Source: JACRPH01 sp041665465 (GTDB lineage Archaea; Nanobdellota; Nanobdellia; Woesearchaeales; GW2011-AR9). From it: DNA of 64,000 bases. The notes beneath the pieces were generated by a model. The model saw only the letters and a list, made by a program, of their open reading frames with translations. It was not told the DNA's origin and did not search any database. Of this stretch, positions 44,611-52,496 are shown piece after piece. Where the stretch lies: assembly GCA_041665465.1 (NCBI GenBank), contig JBAYIU010000001.1, positions 1,499,872 to 1,563,871 on the forward strand, read 5' to 3'. The first letter of the stretch is position 1. The number at the start of each line of letters is the position of its first letter. A program made the position numbers and the translations under genes.

Positions 44611-45270
44611 TCAGAAATACCCACTTTGGATAAATTCTGAGAAATAATAACTTTTTCTTGGGATTGTTCTGCTTGGATAAAAGAAAAAAGGATTGCTCTT
44701 AGGATCCTCTCTGAGGTATTCCATAACTCTTTCGTAGACCGGTTGGAAACAGGGCTCATGAGGTCCACCCATAGGTTTCCCGACCCCAACATGCTTAACT
44801 CGCGTTATAGTTTTAAGATATGGTTCTAATAACTGTTCATCAAGATTAAATGTTCTGATTACCTTATCTCTGGAGGGCAAACATCCTACTTTTGATAAAG
44901 ATGCAACAGGCAGATTTACATCTAGAACAATGATGACTTCTAAAGGTGTTCCCTGACCGAAGATTAGTTCCTCGACCTCTCTGGGAAAGATTAAGGGCAT
45001 ACCAGTACCATCAGCATAAATAGGGGTGGTATCATGGGAGATCACATAACAATCTTCATTTCTTCGCGCCATACATTCAGTTAAAGTAGTTTTTCCGTGT
45101 CCTCCAGGATTACCAGTAATTAGAACCCCTCGCCCATTTAATGAGACACAATCTCCAAAAGGGAAATATGTTCTTAATTTGGCAAAAGATTCCCTACTAT
45201 CTCTATCCAAAGGATCTAATGCCAATTTCCTAAGGACGGACTGTTCTAAAGAAGTAAACCTATTCGACAT
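44611..45270 (-). CDS. HPr-kinase/PEPCK-like P-loop protein
   Basis: The 219-residue protein has a Walker A loop GNPGGHGKTT (53-62) preceded by a GVLITG strand, the arrangement of HPr kinase (GVLITGxSGxGKS) and related PEPCK-type P-loops. DCYVISHD (73-80) would be the partner strand that follows in HPr kinase (LVADD). No HPr phosphotransfer protein is present in the window, so the target is unlikely to be HPr. It could be a small-molecule or protein kinase. The gene lies 38 bases upstream of the dolichol-kinase-like gene. Confidence 0.6.
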   Translation of the reverse strand: MSNRFTSLEQSVLRKLALDPLDRDSRESFAKLRTYFPFGDCVSLNGRGVLITGNPGGHGKTTLTECMARRNEDCYVISHDTTPIYADGTGMPLIFPREVEELIFGQGTPLEVIIVLDVNLPVASLSKVGCLPSRDKVIRTFNLDEQLLEPYLKTITRVKHVGVGKPMGGPHEPCFQPVYERVMEYLREDPKSNPFFFYPSRTIPRKSYYFSEFIQSGYF

Positions 45271-45347
45271 GTCCTTAAAAACTTAAGGGAGATATATAAA
45301 TCTTTTTGGGGTTACTACTCTCGTGGAGATAATCTTCTTTTATCATA

Positions 45348-45359
45348 AAATTTAAATAG
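45348..45359 (+). promoter_or_regulatory. TATA box of the DUF1858 gene
   Basis: AAATTTAAATAG lies 23-34 nt before the ATG at 45382, which fits a leaderless transcript. Confidence 0.5.
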
Positions 45360-45381
45360 TTTAAGTTAACGATAGTTAATA

Positions 45382-45636
45382 ATGGCTAAGAGTAATGTTA
45401 AAAAAGAATATGAGAAAAAGATCACTAAAGATACCCTTATCTTTGAAGCTCTCGAATCTTGTCCAGAAACTTTAGGGATAATGTTTGAACATGGCTTGCA
45501 CTGTGTGGGTTGTGGCGGAGCAGCTTTTGAAACTATCGAACAAGGATGTCAAGTGCATGGGATGAATGAAGCGGAAATTGAAGCGATTGTAGAAGAGATT
45601 AATCAAGCCATTAGTCATAAGCCTAAGAAGAAGTAA
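45382..45636 (+). CDS. DUF1858 (hybrid-cluster-associated redox disulfide) protein
   Basis: The 84-residue protein matches the DUF1858 family, small proteins with a CxxC redox pair: MFEHGLHCVGCGGAAFETIEQGC (about residues 34-56, Cys41 and Cys44) in a helix-turn region followed by HGMNEAEIEAIVEEINQAI. A further Cys27 and Cys56 are present. It probably takes part in thiol or nitrosative redox chemistry. The basic first 15 and last few residues are extra. It has its own TATA box. Confidence 0.87.
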   Translation: MAKSNVKKEYEKKITKDTLIFEALESCPETLGIMFEHGLHCVGCGGAAFETIEQGCQVHGMNEAEIEAIVEEINQAISHKPKKK

Positions 45637-45705
45637 TATCTTCTCTAGTATAGATTTGCTTATAAATCATAATTCTTTAGTTCTATCTAATTTAGAGGTG
45701 GAAAG

Positions 45706-46638
45706 ATGATTGATTTAACTCAAACTATTCGTGATGCAGAAGTTCAACAAGCATTGAGAATAGTTATTCCTGTTTTTGGGTGGGAAGAGCCGAAGCGATA
45801 TGTTGGATATCATGAGAAAGAAGAAATCATGAGTATGGTAAGTGCAAGTGGAAGTGTTTCTTATGGTACTGGAGTTATAGCTGTCTATTGTGAAGCAGTT
45901 ATTGGAGAGGGGAAGAAACATGAAAGATTCTCTCCTACTGATTATGATACTTATCTTGTTTCTTTAGCTGACCATCAAGTCTATGAAAAATGGGATAAGG
46001 CAAGAGTAGCAGAATGGCGAAAAGAAGACGGGGAAGAAAAAGCTCGATATGCAGTAAAGCTAGCTGCTTGGAAAGAGAAGTACAAAGATGTTCCCGATGA
46101 ACCTGCTACTACAGGATCGTTCATCTCAGTTAAGGCTATAACTAGGCCAGTACCTAAACTGGTTGGACTTCCTATCGTTCATGGACAATATGGTTTGTTA
46201 GTCGATGATTATGAACATAAAGACGTTTTCTTAAATAATGTTAGTGTTCGTTATCTTTACAACGAAAGATCAGAGATTCCTAGAGAATTCAAATCATTAG
46301 AATTGTCTTGTGAAGAGACTGGAGCCATTTTTAGAGCTCTTTGTCAACAATATGAAATCCCGGCAACGGTGGTAAAGAGATCTTTTGAATCGAGGTTCAA
46401 CTCTTTAGATGAGAATCCTATCCAAGGATATATGTTTCAGCAGACCTTCACTAAAGACTCGTTCTCAGCAGAAAGTCTAGAAAAAGCGATTCGTGCAGTT
46501 TATCAAGCAGGAGAACATTTCTCTCAAGGAATAGCAGCAAGAACTCAGAGATTAGCGGAAAAGGCCACACAAGAAGCCCAAGCAGCAGTCCAAGTCAAGA
46601 AAGTTGAGCTGGGTGGAGATTTCGGGATTTCAGTTTAA
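45706..46638 (+). CDS. Hypothetical protein, 310 aa
   Basis: I do not recognise it. It looks soluble. An N-terminal beta-rich part is followed by a charged Trp-containing helix (ADHQVYEKWDKARVAEWRKEDGEEKARYAVKLAAWKEKY, about residues 86-124), a second beta-rich part and a C-terminal coiled coil (about 255-300). A TATA box (CTTATAAAT, about 45659-45667) and GAGGTGG ribosome-binding site precede the ATG. Confidence 0.6.
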   Translation: MIDLTQTIRDAEVQQALRIVIPVFGWEEPKRYVGYHEKEEIMSMVSASGSVSYGTGVIAVYCEAVIGEGKKHERFSPTDYDTYLVSLADHQVYEKWDKARVAEWRKEDGEEKARYAVKLAAWKEKYKDVPDEPATTGSFISVKAITRPVPKLVGLPIVHGQYGLLVDDYEHKDVFLNNVSVRYLYNERSEIPREFKSLELSCEETGAIFRALCQQYEIPATVVKRSFESRFNSLDENPIQGYMFQQTFTKDSFSAESLEKAIRAVYQAGEHFSQGIAARTQRLAEKATQEAQAAVQVKKVELGGDFGISV

Positions 46639-46698
46639 GATATTTTTTTTCTTTTATTATCAATTAAAACTAGAAATTTAAAAACAAAAAAAACACGC

Positions 46699-46998
46699 TT
46701 ACAACTGCGTGCGAATACTTTCGATGTTAGAAGCAATATCTGTTCCTTTCTTGGTTAACTCTAACAATTTTAACCTGCCTTCTTTCTTGAAACGAATTAA
46801 TTCTGCTTTCTGCATCTCCTGCAATATCTTCACCACATGTGAATATGTGCAGTCAATCTGTTTAGCTAATACTGAAGCATAAACATTGGCATTGGCATTC
46901 TTTAATTCAACCAGCATCATGGCCGGCTTTTCTCTGAAAAACACGTCAAAGATAGACTTTTTCTTAATCAATTTCAAACACCCCATCATTTTGTCCAT
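46699..46998 (-). CDS. Small winged-helix transcriptional regulator
   Basis: The protein of about 99 residues has a MarR/ArsR-like winged helix: VYASVLAKQIDCTYSHVVKILQEMQKAELIRFKKEGRLKLLELTKKG (about 40-86). I chose the ATG at 46998, following GAGAGGTGGGG, over a GTG at 47004 that lies in the ribosome-binding site. The 410-base non-coding region beyond it may hold its operator and a divergent transcript. Confidence 0.75.
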   Translation of the reverse strand: MDKMMGCLKLIKKKSIFDVFFREKPAMMLVELKNANANVYASVLAKQIDCTYSHVVKILQEMQKAELIRFKKEGRLKLLELTKKGTDIASNIESIRTQL

Positions 46999-47004
46999 CC
47001 CCAC

Positions 47005-47414
47005 CTCTCGAAAATTGAGGGCACGATAGCCATATTTAAACCTTTATCCAATGTAAACTATATTTTGCAACATATATATAAGGGTTATGTCATGACCTTC
47101 CAATTACAACTGTTTCTCGTCGGGAAAATGCTAAAAAGAGGGGTTGAAAATCCTCCATTCTGATTCTTGATTTTAGGGTCATTCTTCTTCTTTTGACCAA
47201 CTATTGGGGTATACTGCTTACAACCAATCTATCTTAACCTCTCTTTTTCTTTTAGAGGATAAGAGTAATGATTTTCAATTATATCTATAGTGGTTTCATC
47301 AAAAGTGTGTCTCTTTGGGGTAACACTTTCATAAAAAGGATTATTTTTATGTTTTAGGTTTTAGCGACGATAAAAACCAATTATCTTGGAGGGGTTCTAA
47401 TTATTCTATCTTAA
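47005..47414. other. 410-base intergenic region, possible ncRNA or long leader
   Basis: No protein gene of note is seen here. A strong TATA-like TATATATAAG (47073-47082) points rightward. On the other strand GTTTAAATATGG-like sequence (about 47030-47040) could drive the leftward winged-helix gene. Downstream there is a CCTCT...AGAGG hairpin (about 47238-47258). The two short frames present (23 and 30 codons) have no supporting signal. A rightward RNA or long leader for the DUF483 gene is possible; I see no SRP RNA or RNase P RNA consensus. Confidence 0.35.
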
Positions 47415-48086
47415 TTGAATATACAACATATTCTTTCTAAACCTTATTTCTCCCGCAAAAAATATAAGCTAGAAGGACCAGTAATGTCTATGATTAATTC
47501 CTTAAAAGTCATATTTGGATCAAAAACTAAAGCTCAAGAGATAGTTTTTCTTCTTAATGGGGTTAAAGAAGTGGTTAGACAAGGGTTTTATCCTTCTGAA
47601 CTTCCGGTAGTAGAACAGTTTTGTAAAGAAAATGCTCTATTTCTGGTTAAATCGAAATTTAAGGTGTTGTTGGAAGAAGAAGGATCTACCTTCTCTAACA
47701 AATGTACTCGTATCCCTGAAAACGATTCTCGGTTAGGGATGTATTTTGTGTATCTCTCTAAAGATGAACAGAAAGCCTTACTTGCTTGTTATGCTGAGAT
47801 GATGAATCGGCACAAAGAACTAGGAGAACTGTTAGGTTATCCTTGCTGTTGTATTGAATTCTTCTGCAAGAATTTTAATGAACAGAATACTAACTTAGAA
47901 TTAACCCCCACTAATCCTTGGACTAACCTATCTCAACGAGAACAAGATTGTGTTTTATTATCCCACTTTCCTTGCAGTTCTGAATGTTCTTTTAGTATTG
48001 AGTTAGCTAAGAGATATTTTGAAGTGATTAAGAAAGTTGATTCAGTAAGAGCAGAAGAGATGATGAAGATTCTAGAGATAAAATAA
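47415..48086 (+). CDS. DUF483-family protein
   Basis: The protein matches the archaeal DUF483 family: HKELGELLGYPCCCIEFFCKNF (about 135-156) and LSHFPCSSECSFSIELAKRYF (about 181-201), with cysteines that could bind metal. Its function is unknown. The start is uncertain: the frame opens with a TTG at 47415 directly after a stop codon, and an ATG at 47484 follows GAAGGA and may be the true start, giving 200 residues. It ends ten bases from the convergent transglutaminase-like gene. Confidence 0.75.
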   Translation: MNIQHILSKPYFSRKKYKLEGPVMSMINSLKVIFGSKTKAQEIVFLLNGVKEVVRQGFYPSELPVVEQFCKENALFLVKSKFKVLLEEEGSTFSNKCTRIPENDSRLGMYFVYLSKDEQKALLACYAEMMNRHKELGELLGYPCCCIEFFCKNFNEQNTNLELTPTNPWTNLSQREQDCVLLSHFPCSSECSFSIELAKRYFEVIKKVDSVRAEEMMKILEIK

Positions 48087-48096
48087 TCCTCCCCTT

Positions 48097-49464
48097 TTAC
48101 AACAAAGGAGGTAAGGTTCCATAAGTCAGGGTTAAAGACTGAGGATTACCAAATGCTTCTTTTAAAAATTCTTCTCCCTCATAACCTTCAGTTTGGAGTA
48201 CTCTATGGGTGTTTTGATCAATAACCTTAGCGACTCTTACCCATTCTGGGAAATAACGGTTCTTACTGCGGGAAGTAATCTTGTAGGCGAAATCATCTTC
48301 TTCTCCCACTACAAAAATAAAGTTTGGTGGAAAAAGTTCACCATAAGATTCTACCTGGTCTGCAGTGGGATCTATTCCTACTAAAATTTTTTGGTTAGTA
48401 CTTTTCACAAAGAAAGGGAGGGTTACATAAGAATGGGTAACCGTTCTCCAGGCAATATTGGCAGATGCAGTGTTATGATATCCTGCTGAAACTAATGATT
48501 CAAAAACATTACCTGCACCTAATCCACACATAAAGTCTGGATAACCGGGATGTGTTTTTCTGCAGAGAAAGTAATTGGCATAAGAACATTGATAGATTAC
48601 TGCTAAGTGCCTTTCTAATTCTTCTGGATTTCTAACTAACCCGGAACAAGGGGTGCTAATCTCCTTTGGCTGAGGTTCTTTTTGATTATCCTGGCGAAAT
48701 CTTGGAACCAATTGTCTAGCGATTGCTTCTTCAGTCGGATTAAGTCTACTTCTGGTGTTTATTTTTGAAAGTTTAGCTCGATGATGTACAGAAACCATTA
48801 CTCTTTCATATCCGGGAGTGAACACTGAAAAAGAAACTATTTCTTTTCCATCAAGTCCCAAGGTAGGTAATGAAACAAAAAGATCCTTTCTTATTGGGGC
48901 AGAGGTGGTTTTTGGTGAAAGGTACTTTGGTAAAACTTGTTCTTTAGCTTCCTTAATTAAAGCTTGAGTCATCTTCAGAAGACCACCATAATTATCAACC
49001 ATCTTGGTAAAACGATTAGTGAAAGTGTTCTCTACCTCGTTAGGATGGAAAGACCATTCTTGACCAACATCAATAATGAAACGGTCATCACTTAAGATTC
49101 TTACTAGTTCTCCAGTACTACCTAAAGGGACATCGTCTTCATTTCCTCCGTAAAGATAAGCGGGAGATTGGTTCTCTAAATCGAAACCCATTAAGGACTT
49201 AACTTTGAACACATCTCCTACATTGGTTGTTCCAGATAAGATATTCTCGGAAAGGTGTTCTAGTTCTTTAAAGAGAGTCTCTTGTAATCTTTGATAAAAA
49301 GAACTTAAACTTTCTAGAGGCGAAATAGAAGTTATTCCCAATGGATGAACTAATCTTTGTTCAATAATATCTACTAACTCATTCCCATAATCTGATCCGT
49401 TAAAGGGAAGATCTTTAACTGGTGTTTCTAAAAGGGTAGATTCTAGATCCATTACTTTAGTCAT
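48097..49464 (-). CDS. Hypothetical protein with transglutaminase-like C-terminal triad
   Basis: The 455-residue protein is not one I recognise as a whole. Its last 160 residues contain Cys313 in MCGLGAGNVFESLVSAGYH, His344 in THSYVTLPFF and Asp365 in GIDPTADQ, in the order and spacing of transglutaminase-like cysteine proteases (C...H...D). The N-terminal 270 residues are mixed and unassigned. No signal peptide is seen, so it is probably cytoplasmic. The triad is my reading, not a database match. Confidence 0.5.
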   Translation of the reverse strand: MTKVMDLESTLLETPVKDLPFNGSDYGNELVDIIEQRLVHPLGITSISPLESLSSFYQRLQETLFKELEHLSENILSGTTNVGDVFKVKSLMGFDLENQSPAYLYGGNEDDVPLGSTGELVRILSDDRFIIDVGQEWSFHPNEVENTFTNRFTKMVDNYGGLLKMTQALIKEAKEQVLPKYLSPKTTSAPIRKDLFVSLPTLGLDGKEIVSFSVFTPGYERVMVSVHHRAKLSKINTRSRLNPTEEAIARQLVPRFRQDNQKEPQPKEISTPCSGLVRNPEELERHLAVIYQCSYANYFLCRKTHPGYPDFMCGLGAGNVFESLVSAGYHNTASANIAWRTVTHSYVTLPFFVKSTNQKILVGIDPTADQVESYGELFPPNFIFVVGEEDDFAYKITSRSKNRYFPEWVRVAKVIDQNTHRVLQTEGYEGEEFLKEAFGNPQSLTLTYGTLPPLL

Positions 49465-49565
49465 TTCTTCTTAAAATAGTCTTTTATTTATAATACTTAC
49501 TGGAGAGGAGTAATCATTGCTTTGTTGGAGACATTTATTCTGGTTAATTAAAAATTAGTGAATGA

Positions 49566-50810
49566 TTACTTTGACAACAGTTTTCCCCTTTTTTTCTTAA
49601 CTTTTGGGAACTTATTCGTTAATTCAAACTGTTTGGATATTTCTTCAAACAGATAATTAGTATTTATCTTCATCACTTTCTTAACCACGTTTATCCAAAT
49701 GGGGCTAAGCAAAAGGGTTAAAGAAATAACCGAGATGATTAGATTATATTCTTGTGTTTTAATTATTCCGCTAGATAATCCTATTGCTCCAACCAAGAAG
49801 CTGAATTCTCCGATTTGAGCTAATAATGAGCCGGCATAAATACTTTCTCTGATTCTTGCTCCTAATAATTTTAAGATCAAACTGTTGATTAAAGTGTTAA
49901 TTATAAACACAAACAAAACTATCATTGAGATAGTTAAGATATTTTCTTTAATAAAGTTCAAATCAATCATAATACCAATATATAAGAAAAAGAGTGCTAC
50001 AAAGATCACCTTTAATGGGTGCAAAGCGTCATGAGCCCATTCTGTTGCTCGATATGAGGCAACAATCATTCCAGCAAAGAAAGCTCCCAATGCTGCAGAT
50101 AAGCCGAAAAATGAAGTTAAAGAGGCAAGGCCAAAACAAATAATCAGGGCTGTAAATACTTGCAGTTCTCTACTTTCAACCAGTTTCTTTGGGAGAGGAA
50201 TAGTTATACGTTTGGTAAGAATTAAGTACAAGAGCGAGATCACAATTACTGCTCCAATGATCTTAATGATCAAGTCAGTAAAATTTATTCCCGTTCCACC
50301 CAAAGATCCAATGATAATCATCATGGGAACGGCAGCAATATCTTGAACGATTAAGATTCCCAATACACTTTGTCCGACTTTGGTCTTTAATTCGTTACGA
50401 TCTTCTAAAATCTTGATAATTACTGCAGTGCTACTTAGGGTTATAATAAACCCAATTAAGATTGATTTTTCTAATGACCAGTTTAAGAAATGGCCAAAGA
50501 GATACATCGATCCTACACTAAGTATTACTTGAAATATCGGACCTAAGATAGCCACTTTCCATTTGGAGATTAATTTTGGTAGGGAAATTTCCATTCCTAC
50601 AAAGAACATTAGTAATAATATCCCTAATTCACCTAAGAAACTTAACTGAGATTTATCTGAGATAATCCCCAACAAGCCGAGAATGGTGCCGGCTAGTATA
50701 TATCCCACTACGTAAGGTTGTTTGAATATTCTAAGTATGAGAGAGACTAATAGAATTACAAAAGTAATTATCAGAAAGTTTGGGATCACTTGTTCTATGT
50801 TAACAACCAT
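49566..50810 (-). CDS. Cation:proton antiporter, CPA2 family
   Basis: The 414-residue protein has about 12 transmembrane helices. Helix 1 has VVGYILAG, LLLMFFVGMEISLPKL follows, TLSSTAVIIKILEDRNE (about residues 123-139) is the family's discontinuous helix region, and FGLSAALGAFFAGMIVASY (about 233-251) is the substrate-binding helix. This pattern is that of KefB/Na+-H+ CPA2 antiporters; no C-terminal RCK domain is present. It is a single leftward gene. Which cation it carries cannot be told. Confidence 0.92.
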   Translation of the reverse strand: MVVNIEQVIPNFLIITFVILLVSLILRIFKQPYVVGYILAGTILGLLGIISDKSQLSFLGELGILLLMFFVGMEISLPKLISKWKVAILGPIFQVILSVGSMYLFGHFLNWSLEKSILIGFIITLSSTAVIIKILEDRNELKTKVGQSVLGILIVQDIAAVPMMIIIGSLGGTGINFTDLIIKIIGAVIVISLLYLILTKRITIPLPKKLVESRELQVFTALIICFGLASLTSFFGLSAALGAFFAGMIVASYRATEWAHDALHPLKVIFVALFFLYIGIMIDLNFIKENILTISMIVLFVFIINTLINSLILKLLGARIRESIYAGSLLAQIGEFSFLVGAIGLSSGIIKTQEYNLIISVISLTLLLSPIWINVVKKVMKINTNYLFEEISKQFELTNKFPKVKKKRGKLLSK

Positions 50811-50886
50811 TAATTACCTCTTTTAAGTAGAGCAATTTAATGGGGGTTTAAATAGCTTTTGTTTAAGGCTAAAAAAGAAAAATAAG

Positions 50887-50910
50887 CTGCAAATCCTTGC
50901 GGACTTGCAG
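50887..50910 (-). terminator. GNRA-capped hairpin downstream of tRNA-Ser
   Basis: A 10-bp stem (CTGCAAGTCC pairs with GGATTTGCAG, one G-U) is closed by a GCAA tetraloop and followed on the minus strand by a run rich in T (CTTATTTTTCTTTTTT). It lies 13-36 bases beyond the tRNA 3' end. The apical half repeats 13 bases of the tRNA variable arm exactly. Confidence 0.5.
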
Positions 50911-50922
50911 TCCTAGTACTTA

Positions 50923-51020
50923 CGCCACGACCCGGATTTGAACCGGGAAATCCTTGCGGAAACAAGCTGTATGGTAAACCTTTTCCAGGCTTGCGCATTA
51001 CCAGGTTGTGCCATCGTGGC
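50923..51020 (-). tRNA. tRNA-Ser(GGA) with 14-nt intron
   Basis: Acceptor arms GCCACGA and TCGTGGC pair perfectly, the discriminator is G73, and the T arm CCCGG-TTCAAAT-CCGGG is standard. A long variable arm (TCC-GCAA-GGA) marks a class II tRNA. The anticodon stem CAAGC/GCTTG encloses 21 nt: CTGGAA, an inserted 14 nt (50969-50982) and a final A. Removing the insert at the usual 37/38 site gives anticodon GGA. The CCA end is not encoded. Confidence 0.9.
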
Positions 51021-51078
51021 GCGATGTTGTGCAGATGACGACCGAAAGATAAGATTCTTTCGAGTATGCCATCGTGGC
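51021..51078 (-). repeat. Upstream partial duplication of the tRNA-Ser 5' end
   Basis: The first 12 bases of the tRNA (GCCACGATGGCA) occur again 58 bases upstream (51067-51078). Between the two copies lies a CGAAAGA...TCTTTCG hairpin, flanked by GATGGC/GTCATC complementarity, and then GCACAAC, which repeats tRNA bases 10-16. It could be a decayed tandem copy or a 58-nt intron-like insert whose excision would leave the same tRNA. Confidence 0.55.
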
Positions 51079-51146
51079 TTAATTGTTTAGATTTAACTTT
51101 GATTTATAAAATTGTCGTTAAAATAGGTTATTAAAAAATAAAAAGC

Positions 51147-51307
51147 TGGCAACACCGGGATTTGAACCCGGAGACCTCCACGTAACCCAGTTATTAAAGA
51201 GTTAGTCATCGGCTTAAAGCCTCATCGCTCAACTCATATGAGCCTCGCCTGAAGTATCTTTTGAGGGATACAACTGTGGCGCTATAACCAGGTTAAGCTA
51301 TGTTGCC
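51147..51307 (-). tRNA. Intron-containing tRNA, anticodon uncertain (possibly Thr-TGT)
   Basis: Acceptor arms GGCAACA/TGTTGCC, discriminator A73, a D arm (TAGCTTAACCTGGTTATAGC) and T arm CCGGG-TTCAAAT-CCCGG are clear. The anticodon region is split by about 85 nt. The 5' part reads CCACA-GTTGTA and the 3' part ACGTGG, so the simplest reading is anticodon TGT with U33 and A37, but position 32 is G and 31:39 would be an A-C mismatch. The insert is structured: AGTT/AACT, GTATC/GATAC and GAGTT/AACTC can pair. Confidence 0.7.
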
Positions 51308-51421
51308 AATTCTTATTAGTTTTTAATCTGTTTTTATTAAGCTTTTGGTTGAATCTTACTTAAATAAAAAGAAAGATTTTTAAAAGAAATAACTTCTGTA
51401 TTCAAAAGACTGGGTCCCTAT

Positions 51422-51539
51422 GCGGGGGTAGCAAAGCCTGGTCAAACGCGCAGGACTTAAGTAGAAGACACTCAGGTGGATGCTTGAGAAGTAATCCTGT
51501 CTCTTAGTGAGTTCGAGGGTTCGAATCCCTTCCCCCGCA
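51422..51539 (+). tRNA. tRNA-Leu(TAA) with 32-nt intron
   Basis: Acceptor arms GCGGGGG/CCCCCGC, discriminator A73 and a long variable arm (CTC...GAG) mark a class II tRNA-Leu. The anticodon stem CAGGA/TCCTG encloses C, T, TAA, G, then 32 inserted nt (51462-51493) and A38. Intron removal at 37/38 gives anticodon TAA. ACTT (51455-51458) and AAGT (51489-51492) can form the four-base-pair central helix of a bulge-helix-bulge splice motif. CCA is not encoded. Confidence 0.9.
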
Positions 51540-51570
51540 CTTTTTATGTTTAGATGTTTTGGGGGATAAA

Positions 51571-52002
51571 ATGGGAATAATACAAGCTGCAATACCTTTA
51601 AAACAAGGAGATCACATCTTATATCAAGATGTTGCACAACAATACGAATTCCGATCAGGAGTAGTCGAAGAAATAGCCCTTGATTCTCGTCCTGCATATT
51701 TGAGTTTAACTTCTACAGATGTTCGATCTATTGATGATAATCCCGCTTTCCGTTTAGAATATGACTCTGTTTTTTACAAAGTTCCTGTTGAAATGTTAGA
51801 AGGAAAATTAAAAGTATCAGAGATAGAAGCCCTAGTTACTGCACAAAATGAAGTTCTGCTTCCTCCAGAGCTGAGATTTATGGATGATATGTACAAAAGT
51901 ATGATTAGAGAACAGTTAGAATTAATTTTAGATTCTTATATTCCCAAAGGACAGATGCCTAAGATAGAATTAGCGGATGTAACCCCCTTGTTAAGGGTGT
52001 GA
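51571..52002 (+). CDS. Hypothetical protein, 143 aa
   Basis: I do not recognise it. It is a soluble, acidic mixed alpha/beta protein. I chose the ATG at 51571, preceded by GGGGGAT, over a TTG four codons upstream. It begins 31 bases after the tRNA-Leu gene, with no visible promoter between, so it may be co-transcribed with the tRNA. A second orphan follows four bases after its stop. Confidence 0.6.
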   Translation: MGIIQAAIPLKQGDHILYQDVAQQYEFRSGVVEEIALDSRPAYLSLTSTDVRSIDDNPAFRLEYDSVFYKVPVEMLEGKLKVSEIEALVTAQNEVLLPPELRFMDDMYKSMIREQLELILDSYIPKGQMPKIELADVTPLLRV

Positions 52003-52005
52003 AAA

Positions 52006-52362
52006 ATGGATCTATTTGAAAACTTTCAAGGTTTCGCAATACAAGAATTGATGGTTTATGAAACATTTTATCGGTTACCCCCTACTGCCACAGCCTCTAA
52101 AATTCTACATGATTATAAGGGAAAGTATGTTGAAATAGGATGTGATGTTGTAACTGCAGATAAACCGGTTAATGCAAGTTTAATTGTACCCGATGATGAT
52201 AAAAGTATTGATGAACTCTTTAAAGGTATTGAAACGGATTATATTTTTATTGATTTTCCAGAGGATAATATTCCCATGTACGCTATTCAAAGAATCGTTG
52301 TTGGAAACCATACTATTTCCCAAGTTGAAAGAAGTATTGTGCCTACTCGTTCTTACCCATAA
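52006..52362 (+). CDS. Hypothetical protein, 118 aa
   Basis: I do not recognise it. It is a small soluble protein with an acidic middle (VPDDDKSIDELFKGIETD). It is closely coupled to the preceding orphan (three bases between stop and ATG). A strong inverted repeat begins directly at its stop codon. Confidence 0.55.
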   Translation: MDLFENFQGFAIQELMVYETFYRLPPTATASKILHDYKGKYVEIGCDVVTADKPVNASLIVPDDDKSIDELFKGIETDYIFIDFPEDNIPMYAIQRIVVGNHTISQVERSIVPTRSYP

Positions 52363-52439
52363 CGAAAACTCACCTGCTCAATCCTTCTTCGTGCTAAAGT
52401 CCACGTGTTAACTTTTTAGTTTAAACTAGTGAGTTTTCG
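52363..52439 (+). other. 77-base inverted-repeat element (terminator or small RNA)
   Basis: CGAAAACTCAC (52363-52373) and GTGAGTTTTCG (52429-52439) form a perfect 11-bp inverted repeat around 55 bases that contain AACT-TTTT-AGTT. It begins at the last base after the upstream stop codon and ends about 60 bases before the L11 promoter. It could end the orphan pair's transcript or be a stable small RNA. Confidence 0.4.
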
Positions 52440-52496
52440 GGATTGAAAATTGTCAATCTAAGAATTGAGGTATTACGCAAGATAATTTTCAATAAA

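Noticed and set aside
47268..47360. A 30-codon frame starting ATGATTTTCAATTATATC
   Set aside because: No ribosome-binding site, no recognisable residues and no coupling to a neighbour.
47005..47414. SRP RNA or RNase P RNA
   Set aside because: No conserved helix 8 or P4-type consensus could be found in the region.
51184..51268. Box C/D guide RNA inside the tRNA intron
   Set aside because: GCGATGA-type sequences resemble box C, but no proper CTGA box D is present in the insert.
51380..51697. A 105-codon frame antisense to tRNA-Leu
   Set aside because: It crosses the tRNA gene and its intron; the tRNA is clearly real.
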